NCBI GenBank assembly: GCA_963803125.1 | Contig: CAWDLR010000002.1 | Span: 868,001 to 932,000 of the forward strand | Direction: 5' to 3' | DNA from: G963675935 sp963803125 | GTDB lineage: Bacteria; Planctomycetota; Planctomycetia; Pirellulales; Thermoguttaceae | Length of the DNA stretch: 64,000 bases | In this document: piece by piece, positions 26,271 to 34,980 of the stretch | Numbering within the stretch: the stretch's first letter is position 1 | Layout: every line of letters begins with the position of its first letter | Program-made: the position numbers and the translations under genes | The notes under the pieces: generated by a model | What the model saw: only the letters and a program-made list of their open reading frames with translations | What the model was told of the DNA's origin: nothing | Databases searched by the model: none

Positions 26271-26936
26271 TCATTGGCCGCAGCAGGTCGGCTCCTCCGG
26301 CTGTTTCTCGAAGGTCAGGTGGGGCGCGAGCACCGCGAGTTGGGAGGTGATGTAGCTGAGGTGCGTCTCGACGGCCTCCTGGAACGGCCGCAGTTTCTTC
26401 ACGAACGCCGAATTGCTGGCAGCCATCGCCTCGGGAAAAACGTCATTGACCTCCGACGACTCGATCTGAATCACCAGCCGCAGGGCGTCCTCGGCGTTAT
26501 CGATTGTTGACAAGCTGTTCTCGGCGGTGCGCATCTCTTGATCGAGGCGAATCACCTCATCCCGCCAGGCGAGCAGGACGTGCGGCCGCCAGCCGCTGCG
26601 CTTCGACGCCGCTGCGCAGAGCCGCAGCAGTTCGGCGTGAGCTTGCTCTTGCGCCGCGAGCGTGGTGAAGAACAGCGACAGGGCCGGCCTCTCGGCGTTG
26701 GCCTCGGCCAGTGAGAGATAGAGATTCTCGGCCCGCAGTTCCAGCTCGATGCACTGGTCGAGGACGGCGGTCGCTTCGGGATCGGCCGGGCAGAGCACGC
26801 CGCTGTCGCCCAACAGCGAGAGGAAGGTCTGCCGCCGTCCGGCCGTCAGCGCGCGGAGCAGTGTCCGCCAGCCGAAGCACCGCACCGTCACCAACGGATG
26901 AGAAACGATATCCCGCGTGCAAATCACCCCGATCAT
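26271..26936 (-). CDS. Ferritin-like (diiron) domain protein
   Basis: A 221-residue mostly helical protein. Two metal-ligand motifs fit a four-helix ferritin-like bundle: Glu residues in IELELRAENLYLSLAEA and AAQEQAHAELLRLC in the first pair, and IQIESSEVNDVF near the second pair. It ends in a CCGQ tail. Such proteins bind a diiron centre and act as oxidases, peroxide scavengers or rubrerythrin-like proteins; which one cannot be said, as no rubredoxin domain is present. There is no signal peptide. The start is the only good ATG before the first helix. Confidence 0.6.
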   Translation of the reverse strand: MIGVICTRDIVSHPLVTVRCFGWRTLLRALTAGRRQTFLSLLGDSGVLCPADPEATAVLDQCIELELRAENLYLSLAEANAERPALSLFFTTLAAQEQAHAELLRLCAAASKRSGWRPHVLLAWRDEVIRLDQEMRTAENSLSTIDNAEDALRLVIQIESSEVNDVFPEAMAASNSAFVKKLRPFQEAVETHLSYITSQLAVLAPHLTFEKQPEEPTCCGQ

Positions 26937-27187
26937 CTCACCTCTCCTGGTGCTTTGCTGATAGACCGCCGCTGCCCGGCAGCGAAAGGACAGTCCCTCT
27001 TGACCAAGCGTACCTTCTATTTCAACGGTCGCGGTCTACAGCAGGGGAGGCCAGCGGCCGCGAAAATGGCTACGACCGGCATGATCGGCGCACGCATCCG
27101 CATGTCGGTCCAATAGAGCAGGTGCCCGGCCATGAGGCAGGCGATCAGCAGCAGACCCCAATGCCAGGCGGAAGAGGGGGGCCGAGG

Positions 27188-27250
27188 GATTTCGGGATTT
27201 GGGGATTTGGGGATTTGGAGATTTGGAGATTTGGAGATTTGGAGATTTGT
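27188..27250. repeat. Tandem 9-bp GATTTGGAG repeat inside a gene
   Basis: About seven units of GATTTGGGG or GATTTGGAG. On the coding (minus) strand they read in frame as KSPNLQIPKSPN-type text within the membrane glycosyltransferase. Confidence 0.85.
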
Positions 27251-27850
27251 GGGACACTTCCATAACCACCAGAGGCCGAGTATCGCCAGCAGGAACTCCG
27301 GCAGGTACCACAACGCCACGGCGTAGCGCGAGAGGCGGCGGAGCGGGGGCTCCTCGGCCGTCACTCGATGCGGCAGCGGCAGTTGGCCGAATCGGGCACG
27401 AAGATCGAGTTCGATCAGGTGGCGCACCGCCCACGGGGTCTCAGCGGCCGTCACGCGATGCGGCAGCGGCGACCAGAAGCGGCCGACCCGCACCACGCAG
27501 GCGTAGAGAAAGGTGCCGGGCTCGTGGCAGATCGTCTGCCAGGCCTCGGCGTACGCCAGGTGATCGTCCTCCAGTTCGTTTCCAGGACGACGGAGATCCC
27601 ATTCATAGTTGAACCGGTCGGCCCGCCACACGCTGCCCCAACTGCCCGTGCGGAGCCAATCGTAGAAGTCCGGGTTGTTTGCCAAAAGGAGCGTGTAACC
27701 GCCGTGCGTGGTGGTGATGATCGGGCGGCCGAACTGGATCTGATTGCGAATCGCCCAGGGACTGAGCACGATGATCGTGCCGAGGAAAAATGCCGCGGGC
27801 GCGCGAAGGCTGCGGGCGATTCTGCCGCGGGCCGTTGGCCCCCGGCTATT

Positions 27851-27895
27851 GGGGACTGTCCCGATTTTCGCCTCAGCGAAAATGGGACTGTCCCC
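27851..27895. repeat. GGGGACTGTCCC inverted repeat inside a gene
   Basis: Arms GGGGACTGTCCCGATTTTCG and the near-complement CGAAAATGGGACTGTCCCC with a 6-base loop. It is in frame in the membrane glycosyltransferase, encoding KGDSPIFAEAKIGTVP. Confidence 0.8.
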
Positions 27896-28019
27896 TTTTG
27901 TGCTGCGGAAACTTCGCCACCACAGTGCTATCCCGGCGGCGATCGCCCAGAGCAGGAACGCGGGGCGGCAGAGTGCGGCCAGGCCGAGCACGATTCCCGC
28001 CGCCATCTGCGGCAAGAAT

Positions 28020-28145
28020 AGCCGGGAGTCAACGACTCCCGGAGATCCGCCGCTCGCGCTCGCGGCCGCCGGGAGTCGTTGACTCCCGGCTATCGCCAGG
28101 GAATTGCTGCCGCTGGGCAAAGCCCCCCGATTGCAATCGGGGGGC
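28020..28145. repeat. Frame-breaking palindromic insertion
   Basis: AGCCGGGAGTCAACGACTCC (28020 on) and its inverse at 28069-28091 make a 72-bp inverted repeat whose arms are themselves palindromic. A perfect 24-base palindrome, CCCCCCGATTGCAATCGGGG at its core, follows at 28122-28145. Together they separate the two halves of the membrane glycosyltransferase. Confidence 0.8.
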
Positions 28146-28659
28146 GTTTCTGGGCAGCGCGGACTTGTTGGATGGCGCCGCCGCAAGCATCGTCCCCCTT
28201 CGCCCCGTCCATGTGAGCGCGAGCAAGCCGCCCGTCGCCAGCAACGTCGCCAGCGTCTCGGTCATTACCACTGTCGAACTACGCAGCAGAATCGGATCGC
28301 AGGCCGTCAGTACCGCGGCCACGGCGGCGGCCGTGCGTCCCAATCCCCAGCAGCGAGCCAGCACGAACACTAGATAGACCGTCGCCACGCCCAGCAAGAC
28401 GTGCAACATCATCATGGCGATGATCATGATCGCGGGGTCGTGCGCGCCGACGAGCACGGGGCCGGTTAGCACGAGCGAATACAACGGCGGACGATAGGCC
28501 GTGGGTACCGAGTAGCCGCTGCTGAACGTTCGATGGTCGACGAGATTGGTGGCCAGCCGCAGGTAGCCGTCGGGATCGTCCTGCAGCGCATCGGGCGTCA
28601 GCCACAACACGCCGCAACGAATCAGCAGGGCAAAACAGAGAACAAATGCGGCATTAGAG

Positions 28660-28731
28660 CAGAATCTCACGCAGAGGCGTAAAGCCGCAAAGCCATCATC
28701 TTTGCGGCTTCGCGCCTCTGCGCGATTCTGC
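28660..28731. repeat. 72-bp GCAGAATC hairpin
   Basis: GCAGAATCTCACGCAGAGGC and AAAGCCGCAAAG pair with CTTTGCGGCTT and GCCTCTGCGCGATTCTGC. It lies between the DUF4159 gene and the membrane glycosyltransferase, and the likely start codon of the latter falls inside the repeat. Confidence 0.8.
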
Positions 28732-28756
28732 TTCTTGTCTGTTCGCTGCCATGTTC

Positions 28757-31195
28757 CTACTGCTGCAATGCGTAGAGCACGACGTTCAATCCAATCTTCG
28801 CGGCATCGTCGCGGACGTAGCCGCGGCATCCGAAGGAGTCCTGCTTTTCCAGGGCGCAGCTCAGGTCGTAGGGCGAGAAGACGACGCCCCAGCGGTCGCC
28901 GAACTTGATGCCTTCGAGTTCGGGCGGTCCAGTCTGGGGCGGCGAGGCCGCGACATGCCCGCCGGCCGCCGCCTGTTGCGGCTCGTGTCGCGACACCACC
29001 CGCAGGTCGGATCCGCCGTAGGTCTTGCTCAGCAGCGGATCGCTTACCGGAATTCGCTCCAGCTTGTGATCGGGGAAGATCACCGCCATCTCGCGGCGGA
29101 ACGATTCGCTGAACGCCCGGCTGGCGCAGATCGAATCGGCCAGCAGCATCCCGCCCCGTTCGATGTATCGCCGCAGTCGCTGCCGTTCCAGATCGGTCAA
29201 GTGGAAGCTCGTCCGGCCGTGCATGAAGACCAGCGGATAGTCGGAGAGCGCGGGGTCGCTGATGGCAAGCAGCTCGTCGCGGACTCGCACGCGGATCTTC
29301 AATTGGGCGGAGGCCGCCTCCATCAGGTTCTTTACCGCCCGCGGAGCGGAGTTGCAGCCGCCGGGATGGCGCAGGGTGGCGACGAACAGCCGCCCGCGAT
29401 CGAACTTGTCGCGCGGGCCGGTGGGCATTGTCGGCTGGAAGAAGAAGTCTTTCGATTTTACTTCGCGATTGGTGGCGTAGGCCAGGACGTTGATGCCCAG
29501 CGACAGGGCGGCGTCGATTTGCGCCTGCACCGGGCGGTCGTATTTCTCGCCGCGCCCCGGCCGTGAAAGCTCCCAGAGGCAGGAGAGCGACGGCCGCGGG
29601 TCGCGCGGCGGATCGGGTGGAACATAGACCACGCTGGTGCGGCAGCCGAACTCGACCCCCAGCAGCGGCCGCATCTGGCCGGGGTCGACGTCCTCTTCGG
29701 CGTGCCAGATCGGGTGCTCGGGCTCGAGCAACTGCAGCTTGTACTCGGGCTCGGGGAAGACCAGCTTCATCAGCTTGCGGAAGCCGCCGTCGAACTCCTC
29801 GCCGCGCTCGCCGCCGCAGTACGCCTCGGCAAAGAGGAACCCACCGCGATCGAGATAGTCGCGGAGCTTTTGCGCCAGATCCTTCCGCACCTGGAGCCCT
29901 TCCGGCACCGGGTCTTGGCTGCCGCACATATAGAGCACCGGCGCCTGCAACAGATCCTCGACCGTGGCCAGGCGGATGTCGGAGACCTGCCAGGTCAGGT
30001 CGCGCTTCCATGTGTGCTCGACGTAGCCGGTCAGATTGGCGACGTCGCTGCGGTGCAGGTTCCAATCGTCGCCGGGGCGGTGTTCGAGCTTGTCCATCAG
30101 CAGCGGCCAGCGCCCTTTCGAGAGGAACAGCAGCGCGAAGGAAGTGCCGATCAGCGGATTCGACTCGCCCACCCCGCGCGACATCCAGCGACCCTCGAGC
30201 GGATCTTGGGTGCGGACGAGGTGCTCGGCCCCTTCGCGATACCAGTCGGCGCGAGTCGGCTGGCCGGGCCGGGTGGGGAAGAGGGGAATGAACCGCTTGG
30301 CGGTCATCCGCCCCACCCGCTCCAGGCCGTAAAGGTAATAGAGCGCGTTCATGCCGGTCGGGCCGGGGTTGTGCGCGACCGAGTAGCTCTTCCCCAGCCA
30401 GATCAGGCCGCGGTCGATGCGATCATCATCGCCGCGGCGGCGGGGCAAGCAGCATTCGATGTGGTTGCCCGATACCCGGGCGTCGCCTTCGTGTACGCGG
30501 TTCGACGCGATCACCAGCGAGGTGAGGCCGGCGCAGGTCATGCTGCCCGTGCCGGTACGGTCGCCGCGCTTGTAGCCCCACGAGCCGTCGGGGTTCTGGC
30601 ATTTGTCCCAGTACTTCTTGGCCCGCTCCCAGGTTTCGTCCTTGGCCGAGACGCCCACCAGCTCGGCTTCGTGCAGCGCCAGCAGGGCGAACTGCGAGTT
30701 GGAGTTGTCGGCGTCGTCGCCGATGTGGCCGAACGGGTACGTCCAGGCGCCGGAGTACCACGCTTCGGGGCCGCGGTTGTCGCGTTTGCCGCTGCCGATT
30801 TGCGTCTTCTCCAGCCACTCCACGTTGTCGCGGATCAGCAGCAGGTCCTTTTCGGGCTGGGCGCGGGCGAAGACCATCGTTTGCAGCGAGACCACGTAGG
30901 TCTTGTCGGACTTGACGCCGCGAAGATGCTCCAGCGCCCGTTGCATGGCATCGTCGTCGGTCGGCACGCCGCAGTCCAATAGCGCCAAGGTGCACAGTGC
31001 GCTGACGCCGCCGTTCATCGGCAGCGGCGCCACGTCGTTCCAGGAGCCGTCGGGCTGCTGGTGATTCTTCAAATAGGCGACGCCGCGATCAATCGCCTGG
31101 TGAACCTGTTGGGCAGTCACGTCCGCCCGCACAGCCCCTACAATCGAAGCGAATGCCCCGGCGGCGAGCACGGCGGAGGCCACAAGCGGTTTCAT
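28757..31195 (-). CDS. DUF4159 protein with terpenoid-cyclase-like repeats
   Basis: An 812-residue exported protein: signal peptide (MKPLVASAVLAAGAFASIVG), then an alpha/alpha toroid of squalene-cyclase-like repeats (AIDRGVAYLKNHQQPDGSWN, KKYWDKCQNPDGSWGYKRGD, GLIWLGKSYSV) to about residue 380. Two DUF4159-like segments follow, with LRDYLDRGGFLFAEAYCGG and LRRYIERGGMLLADSICAS, each a flavodoxin/GATase-like fold, and each followed by an FRKLM/FRREM helix and a FPEPEYKL/FPDHKLER strand. DUF4159 proteins are common in planctomycetes, often near MoxR/DUF58 operons as here; the role is unknown. The two related C-terminal segments suggest an internal duplication. Confidence 0.8.
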   Translation of the reverse strand: MKPLVASAVLAAGAFASIVGAVRADVTAQQVHQAIDRGVAYLKNHQQPDGSWNDVAPLPMNGGVSALCTLALLDCGVPTDDDAMQRALEHLRGVKSDKTYVVSLQTMVFARAQPEKDLLLIRDNVEWLEKTQIGSGKRDNRGPEAWYSGAWTYPFGHIGDDADNSNSQFALLALHEAELVGVSAKDETWERAKKYWDKCQNPDGSWGYKRGDRTGTGSMTCAGLTSLVIASNRVHEGDARVSGNHIECCLPRRRGDDDRIDRGLIWLGKSYSVAHNPGPTGMNALYYLYGLERVGRMTAKRFIPLFPTRPGQPTRADWYREGAEHLVRTQDPLEGRWMSRGVGESNPLIGTSFALLFLSKGRWPLLMDKLEHRPGDDWNLHRSDVANLTGYVEHTWKRDLTWQVSDIRLATVEDLLQAPVLYMCGSQDPVPEGLQVRKDLAQKLRDYLDRGGFLFAEAYCGGERGEEFDGGFRKLMKLVFPEPEYKLQLLEPEHPIWHAEEDVDPGQMRPLLGVEFGCRTSVVYVPPDPPRDPRPSLSCLWELSRPGRGEKYDRPVQAQIDAALSLGINVLAYATNREVKSKDFFFQPTMPTGPRDKFDRGRLFVATLRHPGGCNSAPRAVKNLMEAASAQLKIRVRVRDELLAISDPALSDYPLVFMHGRTSFHLTDLERQRLRRYIERGGMLLADSICASRAFSESFRREMAVIFPDHKLERIPVSDPLLSKTYGGSDLRVVSRHEPQQAAAGGHVAASPPQTGPPELEGIKFGDRWGVVFSPYDLSCALEKQDSFGCRGYVRDDAAKIGLNVVLYALQQ

Positions 31196-31670
31196 GGCAG
31201 AACTCCTTAGGCGGCAATGACGAAAAAAGGGGGAAGCGGGATCATAAGTATCTTAGAATTAAGCGGTTAAGGCGACAACTCCACCGGCAGACAATGGGGG
31301 GGTGGTTTTGTATCCCACGCGTAATAATGATACCATCAAAGTAGGGTAAAGCTCAAATGGCGAATGACGAAGCACGAATGACGAAGGACGAAGGGAGGAG
31401 GAAGCACGAATAACGAAATCCGAAGCTCAAAACCCGAAGTCCAAAGCACGAACAAGCCGGCCGCGGCAACTACCTTCAGATTTTAACTTTCGGGTTCTTT
31501 CGGGCTTCGAATTTCAGATTTCAAATCTCAGATTTCGGATTTCGGATTTCGAGCTTCATCATTTCGCGGGTTTTCATCGTCCTTCGCCCGTCGCAGTTCG
31601 TCATTCCTTCGTCCTTCGTCATTCGAGCTTCGTCATTCCCCGGCCCCTGACCCCCGATCCCAAATCCCCG
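31196..31670. other. Intergenic low-complexity region upstream of the MoxR operon
   Basis: The first 160 bases should hold promoters in both directions. From about 31350 to 31640 the sequence is CGAAGCACGAATGACGAAGG-type text and its inverted forms (GATTTCGGATTTCG, GTCATTCGAGCTTCG), as at 20215-20350. No gene is supported. Confidence 0.65.
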
Positions 31671-32716
31671 ATGCCCCCCAGCCCAACTTCCACTTCCGCA
31701 TCCAAGACGCGAAACCTCGGCGACATCCTGCAAGAGTTCAGCCAACACCGCAAGCTGATGCAGGAAGAGCTGCAAAAGGTGATCGTCGGCCAGTCCGACG
31801 TGATCGAGCAGATGTTCGCCGCCATTTTCACCCGCGGCCACTGCCTGCTGGTCGGCGTGCCGGGGTTGGCCAAGACGTTGATGGTCAGCACCCTGGCCCG
31901 CATCCTCGACATCCAGTTCAAGCGCATCCAGTTCACGCCCGACCTGATGCCCTCGGACATCACCGGCACGAACGTGTTGGAGGAGGGAGAGACCGGGCGG
32001 CGCGACTTCCGCTTCGTCAACGGGCCGGTCTTCACCAATATCCTCCTGGCCGACGAGATCAACCGCACCCCGCCGAAGACCCAGGCCGCGCTGTTGCAGG
32101 CGATGCAGGAGCGCGAGGTGACCGTCGGCCAGCAGACCTACCCGCTGCCCGACCCGTTCTTCACCATCGCCACGCAGAATCCGATCGAGCAGGAGGGAAC
32201 CTACCCGCTGCCGGAGGCCCAGTTGGACCGCTTCATGTTCAACGTCAAGGTCGATTATCCGTCGGCCGAGGAGGAGGAGCGGATCCTGGCGAGCACCACC
32301 CGCGGCGAGAAGCCCGAGGTCCACAAAGTCCTCTCGGCCAAGGCGATCCTGAACCTGCAAAACCTGGTGAACAAGGTGGCCGTCAGCGAGTACATCATCC
32401 AGTACGTGTCGCGGCTGGTGCGGGCAACGCGGCCGAAAGACGCCTCGGCGCCGGCGTTCATCCAGGAGTTGGTCGATTGGGGCGCCGGCCCCGCGCCGGC
32501 CAGTTCCTGATCCAAGGCGGCAAGGCGCTGGCCGCGATGGACGCCCGCTTCTCCGTGGCCCTCGAAGACGTGCAGAAGGTCGCGATCCCCGTGCTGCGGC
32601 ATCGCATCAGCACGAACTTCCAAGCCCAGGCCGAAGGGATGAGCAACGAAGACATCATTCAACGCCTGATCCGCGAGACGCCGCCGCCGGTGATACCGAA
32701 GTATGAGAAGGGTTAG
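31671..32716 (+). CDS. MoxR-family AAA+ ATPase (frameshift near 32490)
   Basis: About 347 residues in two frames. Walker A is in CLLVGVPGLAKTLMVSTLA, Walker B in ILLADEINRTPPKTQAALLQ, sensor 1 in FFTIATQNPIEQEGTYPLPE, followed by QLDRFMFNVKVDYP. At ELVDWGAG the first frame leads to a stop, while the second frame continues PRAGQFLIQGGKALAAMDAR to the normal end PPPVIPKYEKG. One missing base in the GC-rich GGCCCCGCGCCGG restores it. MoxR ATPases act as chaperones for metal insertion or complex assembly with VWA proteins; DUF58, BatA-like and VWA genes follow. It lacks a clear ribosome binding site. Confidence 0.87.
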
Positions 32717-32724
32717 AGGCTGAC

Positions 32725-33216
32725 ATGGCCAGCATTTACATCGAAACATCCATTGTTGGCTACTTGACCGCGAGGTCACGGGAATCCGTGATTTTCCAGG
32801 CGCATCAGGAACTTACCCGGAACTGGTGGCATGCCCGTCGGGCAGAGTATGAGCTAGGTGTATCGCAACTGGTGCTCGACGAGGCGGGACGCGGCGACGA
32901 CGAGGCCGCGGCGGAGCGTCTACGGCTGCTCGCGGGTATTCCGCTCCTCGACGTGGCTGATCCGCGCGTCGGCCCGCTGGCGCTGGAACTGCTGGCCGCA
33001 CATCTACTTCCTGAGAAGGCCCGAGCGGACGCCACGCACATGGCCACCGCGACGGTCCATGCGGTAGATTACCTATTGACGTGGAACTGCGAGCACATTG
33101 CGAATGCCGCCGTGCTTCCCAAGATTTACCGGCTGTTGACGGACAGGGGATATATTCCTCCCCTGATTGTTACGCCGGAGGAGTTTTCTAACGAGGAGTT
33201 ATCTGACTATGCCTAA
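32725..33216 (+). CDS. PIN-domain toxin-like protein
   Basis: A 163-residue protein opening MASIYIETSIVGYLTAR, where Glu (not the usual Asp) sits at the first acidic position of the PIN fold. An acidic residue in VSQLVLDEAGRGD, the Asp in ARADATHMATATVHAVDYLL and TWNCEHIANA complete the pattern. PIN proteins are RNase toxins. Its stop overlaps the start of the next gene by 8 bases, an arrangement usual for toxin-antitoxin pairs. Together with the following genes it forms an island between MoxR and DUF58. Confidence 0.7.
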   Translation: MASIYIETSIVGYLTARSRESVIFQAHQELTRNWWHARRAEYELGVSQLVLDEAGRGDDEAAAERLRLLAGIPLLDVADPRVGPLALELLAAHLLPEKARADATHMATATVHAVDYLLTWNCEHIANAAVLPKIYRLLTDRGYIPPLIVTPEEFSNEELSDYA

Positions 33217-33526
33217 ACCGCTTTACGACGATCCGGTCGTTGCTGAAATCCACGCGATCCGTGAGCAGATGCTTGCGGAATGCGGCGACGACTACCAGAA
33301 GTTTATGGAACAGTTGCGCGAGCGACAAAGGGGGTCGGGCCGAAAGGTGATCCCAGCGCCTCCGCCGGCGATGCCGGCAGCCACGCCGGAACCTCGTGTC
33401 GTCGTTCTTGAACCGCGAAAGCCCGGCCAGCCCTCGCCGCGGATTCGCAGCCCGCGACTTTCGCATCCCGAACAAGCCGCGGACTTCGTGATGGAGGTGT
33501 ATCCGGAGGACGATGAAGGGTCGTAG
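33209..33526 (+). CDS. Small antitoxin-like protein paired with the PIN gene
   Basis: A 105-residue protein. The N-terminus (KPLYDDPVVAEIHAIREQML, then AECGDDYQKFMEQLRERQ) is helical and resembles small proteins that accompany PIN toxins. The middle is Pro-rich. The C-terminus has IRSPRLSHPEQAADFVMEV, a motif nearly repeated in the small gene at 34765 (FRSPRLADPSQAARLELEV). ATG 33209 overlaps the PIN stop. The antitoxin role is inferred from position and size; no DNA-binding motif is obvious. Confidence 0.6.
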   Translation: MPKPLYDDPVVAEIHAIREQMLAECGDDYQKFMEQLRERQRGSGRKVIPAPPPAMPAATPEPRVVVLEPRKPGQPSPRIRSPRLSHPEQAADFVMEVYPEDDEGS

Positions 33527-33530
33527 CGAC

Positions 33531-33695
33531 ATGGAACTTCCAAGGGAGGAACGTCAGGCATTGGACTACGCCGTCTGCGACCCGGACGACCTCGCCGCGC
33601 TGACGGCTGAGGTCCTGCCGGCCGAAGACTGGACCGTGCTGGAAGGGCAAGCCGCGCCGCCACCAGTGATACCGAAATACGAGGAGGGAGGATAG
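33531..33695 (+). CDS. Small acidic protein with a MoxR-like tail
   Basis: A 54-residue frame starting MELPREERQALDYAVCDPDD, rich in acidic residues, and ending PPPVIPKYEEGG. That tail almost repeats the C-terminus of MoxR (PPPVIPKYEKG) 980 bases upstream, and the DNA is similar too (GTGATACCGAA in both). It may be a real small gene, or a chimera formed when the island entered the operon. It is spaced 4 bases after one gene and 5 before the next, so it is probably translated. I do not recognise the family. Confidence 0.5.
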   Translation: MELPREERQALDYAVCDPDDLAALTAEVLPAEDWTVLEGQAAPPPVIPKYEEGG

Positions 33696-33700
33696 ACACA

Positions 33701-34768
33701 ATGGCGGTCTTTGAGATTCTTGCCGATCGGATCAACAAGATTGAGGAGACATCGTTTTGCGCAGCCAATATACGAGAGCGCGCCGACCTGCAGCGGCTGC
33801 TGCGTTCCGACATCGCCGTTATTTCGCCGGATACGTTGGTGATCGCGGAGGAATTTGGTGAATGGGAGGACTGCCGACGTAGAATCGACCTGCTCGGCAT
33901 CGACAAGGGTGCGAACCTTGTCGTGATCGAATTGAAGCGAGATGATGAGGGCGCTCATATGGAATTGCAGGCGATTCGCTACGCCGCGATGGTCTCGACA
34001 ATGACATTCGAGCGGGCCGTTGACGTTTATGCCGAGCACCTGAAACGGACGGGGACCAATCTCGATTCCCGATCATCGCTCTTGGAATTCTTGGAATGGG
34101 ACGAGCCCGACGAGGACTCTTTTGCGCAGAATGTAAGGATTGTCCTAGCGGCTGCGGACTTTTCCAAAGAGCTCACGACGGCGGTGATATGGCTTAATGA
34201 GCGGGATCTCAACATTCGCTGCGTGCGGATCAAGCCGTACATGTATGGCGAGAGGATTCTCGTGGACGTGCAGCAAGTGATACCGCTTCCCGAAGGCGAA
34301 GCTTACCGCGTCCGCTTCAAGGAAAAGCAACAACGGGAGCGAGCGGCGCGGAAGGTGACCCTCGACCTTTCGAAATACGATGTGACGCTCGGCGGACAGG
34401 CACAGTCTCGGCTCTCGAAACGGGCGACGATGTATGCCGTAGTCAAGTTCCTTTGCGACTCTGGTATCGGCCCCGATAGGATCGCCGCGCACGTGCCGGG
34501 GTATGAAAAACGGATGTTTCGAAGCGCGGAGGGCACGCTTGATAGTGCCGGGTTCCTACAGCGCATGCGGCAAGAGCAAGATACCGGCGGAAGGATCTTC
34601 GATCAGTCGCGGTACTTCTGCGAAGATAACCAACTGATCTACGCTGAGGGGCGGACCTTTGCTTGTGTAAACCAATGGGGCGGCCGGTTCCTGCTGGCGA
34701 TCGATAGCTTGAGAGAAGCGTTTCCCGAACATCGGATAGAATATGTGAAGAGCGAGGATGAAGTATGA
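33701..34768 (+). CDS. PD-(D/E)XK nuclease-like protein (DUF91/NucS-like)
   Basis: A 355-residue protein. Residues 45-100 show the restriction-endonuclease-fold pattern: Glu in VIAEEFGEWED, Asp in RRRIDLLGIDKGANLVVIEL and the ExK in VIELKRDD, followed by ELQAIRYAAMVS. This matches DUF91/NucS-type nuclease domains. The C-terminal 200 residues are of unknown fold, with KRATMYAVVKFLCDSG and GYEKRMFRSAEG. GGAGG lies 13-18 bases upstream of ATG 33701. The stop overlaps the next start (ATGA). It may be a defence or repair nuclease; the context suggests an accessory island. Confidence 0.65.
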   Translation: MAVFEILADRINKIEETSFCAANIRERADLQRLLRSDIAVISPDTLVIAEEFGEWEDCRRRIDLLGIDKGANLVVIELKRDDEGAHMELQAIRYAAMVSTMTFERAVDVYAEHLKRTGTNLDSRSSLLEFLEWDEPDEDSFAQNVRIVLAAADFSKELTTAVIWLNERDLNIRCVRIKPYMYGERILVDVQQVIPLPEGEAYRVRFKEKQQRERAARKVTLDLSKYDVTLGGQAQSRLSKRATMYAVVKFLCDSGIGPDRIAAHVPGYEKRMFRSAEGTLDSAGFLQRMRQEQDTGGRIFDQSRYFCEDNQLIYAEGRTFACVNQWGGRFLLAIDSLREAFPEHRIEYVKSEDEV

Positions 34769-34980
34769 GCGTGATTACCTACGAAGCTGTCGTGGAGAAT
34801 GGTCATATCCAGTTGCCCCCGGATATTACTCTTCCTGAGGACACTACGGTCTACGTGGTTGTTCCGGGGCTGAAAATGCAGCGCAAAGCCTATTTTCGCA
34901 GCCCGCGGCTGGCAGACCCGTCGCAGGCGGCGAGATTGGAGTTGGAGGTAATCGAGGAGACCACAGATGCCGGCTTATGA
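34765..34980 (+). CDS. Small AF2212/DUF104-like antitoxin candidate
   Basis: A 71-residue protein. Its first half, MSVITYEAVVENGHIQLPPD then LPEDTTVYVVVPG, is the beta-rich opening typical of AF2212/DUF104-like antitoxins. Its tail (FRSPRLADPSQAARLELEV) is shared with the protein at 33209. It overlaps the nuclease stop by 4 bases and the following gene by 14 bases, so the three are translated together. The role is an inference from size, sequence type and overlaps. Confidence 0.6.
   Translation: MSVITYEAVVENGHIQLPPDITLPEDTTVYVVVPGLKMQRKAYFRSPRLADPSQAARLELEVIEETTDAGL

Larger units (their letters stand above)
27017..28671 (-). pseudogene. GT39-like membrane glycosyltransferase, interrupted by repeats
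   Basis: A polytopic ArnT/PMT-like protein in two frames. The first (28671 to about 28200) has the family opening with the acidic loop motif PDALQDDPDGYLRLATN, then RPPLYSLVLTGP and MMMLHVLLGVATVYLVF. The second (about 28010 to 27017) has LGLAALCRPAFLLWAIAAG, AIRNQIQFGRPIITTTHGGY and LLLIACLMAGHLLYW. Between them a 72-bp inverted repeat (28020-28091) and a palindrome (28122-28145) break the frame. Two more repeats sit in frame at 27851-27895 and 27188-27250. GTG 28671 is a tentative start. Such enzymes transfer sugars from polyprenyl-phosphate donors. Confidence 0.72.

Noticed and set aside
28757..30065. Extended N-terminal part of the frame that leads into the membrane glycosyltransferase
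   Set aside because: Upstream of about 28671 this frame is an out-of-frame reading of the DUF4159 gene on the same strand, with no membrane or family signals.
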